Shown here: piece after piece, positions 4,675 to 6,260 of the stretch | Layout of the letters: each line of letters starts with the position of its first letter | Numbering within the stretch: the first letter of the stretch is position 1 | Origin: an uncultured Actinoplanes sp. | GTDB lineage: Bacteria; Actinomycetota; Actinomycetes; Mycobacteriales; Micromonosporaceae | Assembly (NCBI GenBank): GCA_934667465.1 | Contig: CAKUMG010000371.1 | Location: 1-6,260 of the forward strand | Length of the DNA stretch: 6,260 nucleotides | Direction: 5' to 3' | Notes under the pieces: model-generated | Databases searched by the model: none | Seen by the model: only the letters and a program-made list of their open reading frames with translations | What the model was told of the DNA's origin: nothing | Made by a program: the position numbers and the translations under genes

Positions 4675-6260
4675 GTGACCTCGAACCCCGCTGCCGTGCA
4701 CCGGCCCGCGTACCGGCTGGTGCGCCGGCCTGCGGTCGCCGTGGATGCGCTGCGGGAGGATGTGCTGCAGCGGCATGTGATCGGGCACACGGACGGGCCG
4801 TTGCTGGTGGTCGGAGGGCCCGGCACGGGCAAGACGACCGCGCTGGTGGAGGCGGTGGCGGCCCGGGTCGAGGGCGGGGCCGATCCCGAGCGGATCCTGA
4901 TTCTGACGTTCGGGCGGCGCGGGGCGGCGGCGCTGCGGGACCGGGTCGAGGCGCGGATCGCCGGGATGGCTTTTCACGAGCCCCTGGTGCGGACCTTTCA
5001 CGCCTATGCGTACGGGTTGTTGCGGCGCGCCGCCGCCGAGCGGGGCGAGCCGTCGCCGCGGCTGCTGACCGGGCCGGAGCAGGACCTGATCATCCGGGAG
5101 TTGCTCGCGGTGGTCGGGGAGGACGAGGAGGGCGGCGACGCGGTCGGGTGGCCCGAGTCGTTGCGGCCGGCGTTGCCCACGCGGGCGTTCGCGCAGCAGC
5201 TGCGGGACCTCATGCAGCGGGCCGCCGAGCGGGGGATCGGCGCGGCCGAGCTGGCGCGGCTCGGGGAGCGGCTGGGCCGCGAGGACTGGCCGGCGGCCGC
5301 CCGGTTCGTGCGTGAGTATGTCGCGGTGCTGGCGCTGCGGGACGCGACCACCCGGGGGTCGACCGCCTACGACCCGGCCGAGCTGGTGCGCGCCGCGTCC
5401 GGGCTGCTCGCCGACGATCCGGAGCTGCTCGCGGCCGAGCGGGACCGCATCGACTTCGTCTACGTGGACGAGCTGGCCGACACCGACCCGGCGCAGGTCG
5501 AGCTGCTGGCGTTGATCGCGGGCGGGGGCAAGCCGCTGGTGGCGTTCGCCGACCCCGACTCGTCGATCTACGGGTTCCGGGGCGCGGATCCCGACGTGGT
5601 GCAGTCGTTCCCGGGCCGGTTCCGGACGGCGTCGGGGGCGCTGGCGGAGACCGTGACGTTCCACACCAGTTATCGGGCGGTGGCCGCGCTGCTGGAGTCG
5701 ACGAGCCGGGTGGCGCGGCGGATGCGCGGGCGGATGCGGCACCGCCCCCTGCATGTCCCGACCTCGCCCACTGGCTCGGCTGCTCCCGGGCAGCGCGAGG
5801 AGCCGCAGCCGGCGAGCGGAGCGGTGCCGGAGGCCGAGCCGGCGGCTCACGCGTTGGTGCGGACGTTCCGGTCGTCGACGAGCGAGACCGCCTATGTCGC
5901 GCATGCGCTGCGTGAGGCGCACCTGCTGCACGGGATCCCGTGGTCGCGGATGGCCGTGCTGGTGCGGTCGACCAGCCTGCAGCTGCCCTCGCTGCAGCGC
6001 GGGCTCGCGGCCGCCGGCGTGCCGACGGTGACCCATGCCGAGGACCTGCCGCTGCACTTGCAGCCGGCGGTAGCTCCCTTCCTTCTTCTCCTGCGGTGCG
6101 CGCTCGAGCCGGACCTGCTCGACGAGGAGGCCGCCGTCGCGCTGCTGCACTCGCCGCTGGGCGGGGCCGACCCGCTGGCCGAGCGGCGGTTGCGGCAGGG
6201 GCTGCGGGCGCTGGCGCTGGCCGCCGGGGATCGGCGGCCGTCGGGGGAGCTGCTTGTCGA
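4675..6260 (+). CDS. adnA: AdnA-type ATP-dependent helicase-nuclease subunit (partial, 5' half)
   Basis: UvrD-like superfamily 1A helicase matching the AdnA subunit of AdnAB, the actinobacterial counterpart of RecBCD/AddAB that resects DNA double-strand breaks. The 528 visible codons cover the motor; the C-terminal RecB-like nuclease domain expected of a protein of about 1,050-1,100 residues lies outside. Visible elements are Walker A GGPGTGKTT (G47-T55, K53), motif Ia ILILTFGRRGAAAL, motif Ib RTFHAYAYGLLR (H109), motif II VYVDELADTDPAQ (D265, E266), motif III FADPDSSIYGFRGAD (292-305), motif IV HTSYR (330-334), a Pro/Ala/Glu-rich linker at about 358-391, and domain 2A with HGIPWSRMAVLVRST. 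The GTG at 4675 is chosen because a stop at 4612 limits upstream extension; a TTG at 4645 and a GTG at 4696 are alternatives. No Shine-Dalgarno sequence precedes it. adnB would be expected next. Confidence 0.8.
   Translation, partial: MTSNPAAVHRPAYRLVRRPAVAVDALREDVLQRHVIGHTDGPLLVVGGPGTGKTTALVEAVAARVEGGADPERILILTFGRRGAAALRDRVEARIAGMAFHEPLVRTFHAYAYGLLRRAAAERGEPSPRLLTGPEQDLIIRELLAVVGEDEEGGDAVGWPESLRPALPTRAFAQQLRDLMQRAAERGIGAAELARLGERLGREDWPAAARFVREYVAVLALRDATTRGSTAYDPAELVRAASGLLADDPELLAAERDRIDFVYVDELADTDPAQVELLALIAGGGKPLVAFADPDSSIYGFRGADPDVVQSFPGRFRTASGALAETVTFHTSYRAVAALLESTSRVARRMRGRMRHRPLHVPTSPTGSAAPGQREEPQPASGAVPEAEPAAHALVRTFRSSTSETAYVAHALREAHLLHGIPWSRMAVLVRSTSLQLPSLQRGLAAAGVPTVTHAEDLPLHLQPAVAPFLLLLRCALEPDLLDEEAAVALLHSPLGGADPLAERRLRQGLRALALAAGDRRPSGELLV

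Noticed and set aside
4528..6150. Minus-strand frame of 540 codons opposite adnA
   Set aside because: Composition is Arg/Pro/Gln/Gly-rich without motifs, and it lies antisense to clear helicase motifs and crosses the DUF433 fragment.

Overview
The window is very GC-rich DNA with GTG starts, TANNNT-type -10 boxes a few bases ahead of start codons, and an AdnA-type helicase. Together these point to a high-GC actinomycete; a member of the Micromonosporaceae such as Actinoplanes is my best guess from protein flavour, but that is inference.

Layout from left to right. (1) Positions 1-1704 hold a divergent lysine/diaminopimelate pair: dapE (minus strand, 3' end outside the window) and dapD (plus strand, complete). 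Only 71 bp separate them, and each start codon lies 6-7 nt behind a TANNNT box, so both transcripts may be leaderless. They encode the succinyltransferase and desuccinylase of the succinylase branch, which makes meso-DAP for peptidoglycan and lysine. (2) A large imperfect hairpin at 1756-1811 separates dapD from a convergent regulator. (3) Positions 1832-4048 carry a second divergent pair: a DUF5937-type/ArsR-like winged-helix regulator (minus) and a major facilitator superfamily exporter (plus). An inverted repeat, GTTTCG-N8-CGAAAC, overlaps the regulator's -10 box and ribosome binding site, so an autoregulated efflux cassette is likely.

(4) Positions 4049-4674 are a non-housekeeping scar of about 625 bp with no convincing intact gene. 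It holds the first ~25 codons of a small helix-turn-helix protein (minus), a dense cluster of TTGTC/GACAA half-sites that looks like an operator/promoter, a possible 28-codon ORF, and the C-terminal third of a DUF433 (VapB45-like) antitoxin that has lost its start and its toxin partner. This is the most unusual part of the window.

(5) From 4675 to the right edge runs the 5' half of adnA, the first subunit gene of the actinobacterial AdnAB helicase-nuclease for double-strand-break resection. Its Walker A motif is intact, but helicase motifs II, III and IV differ from the UvrD-family consensus. I did not find a new complete system. The points most worth a second look are the half-site cluster with its decayed gene fragments and the altered AdnA motor motifs.
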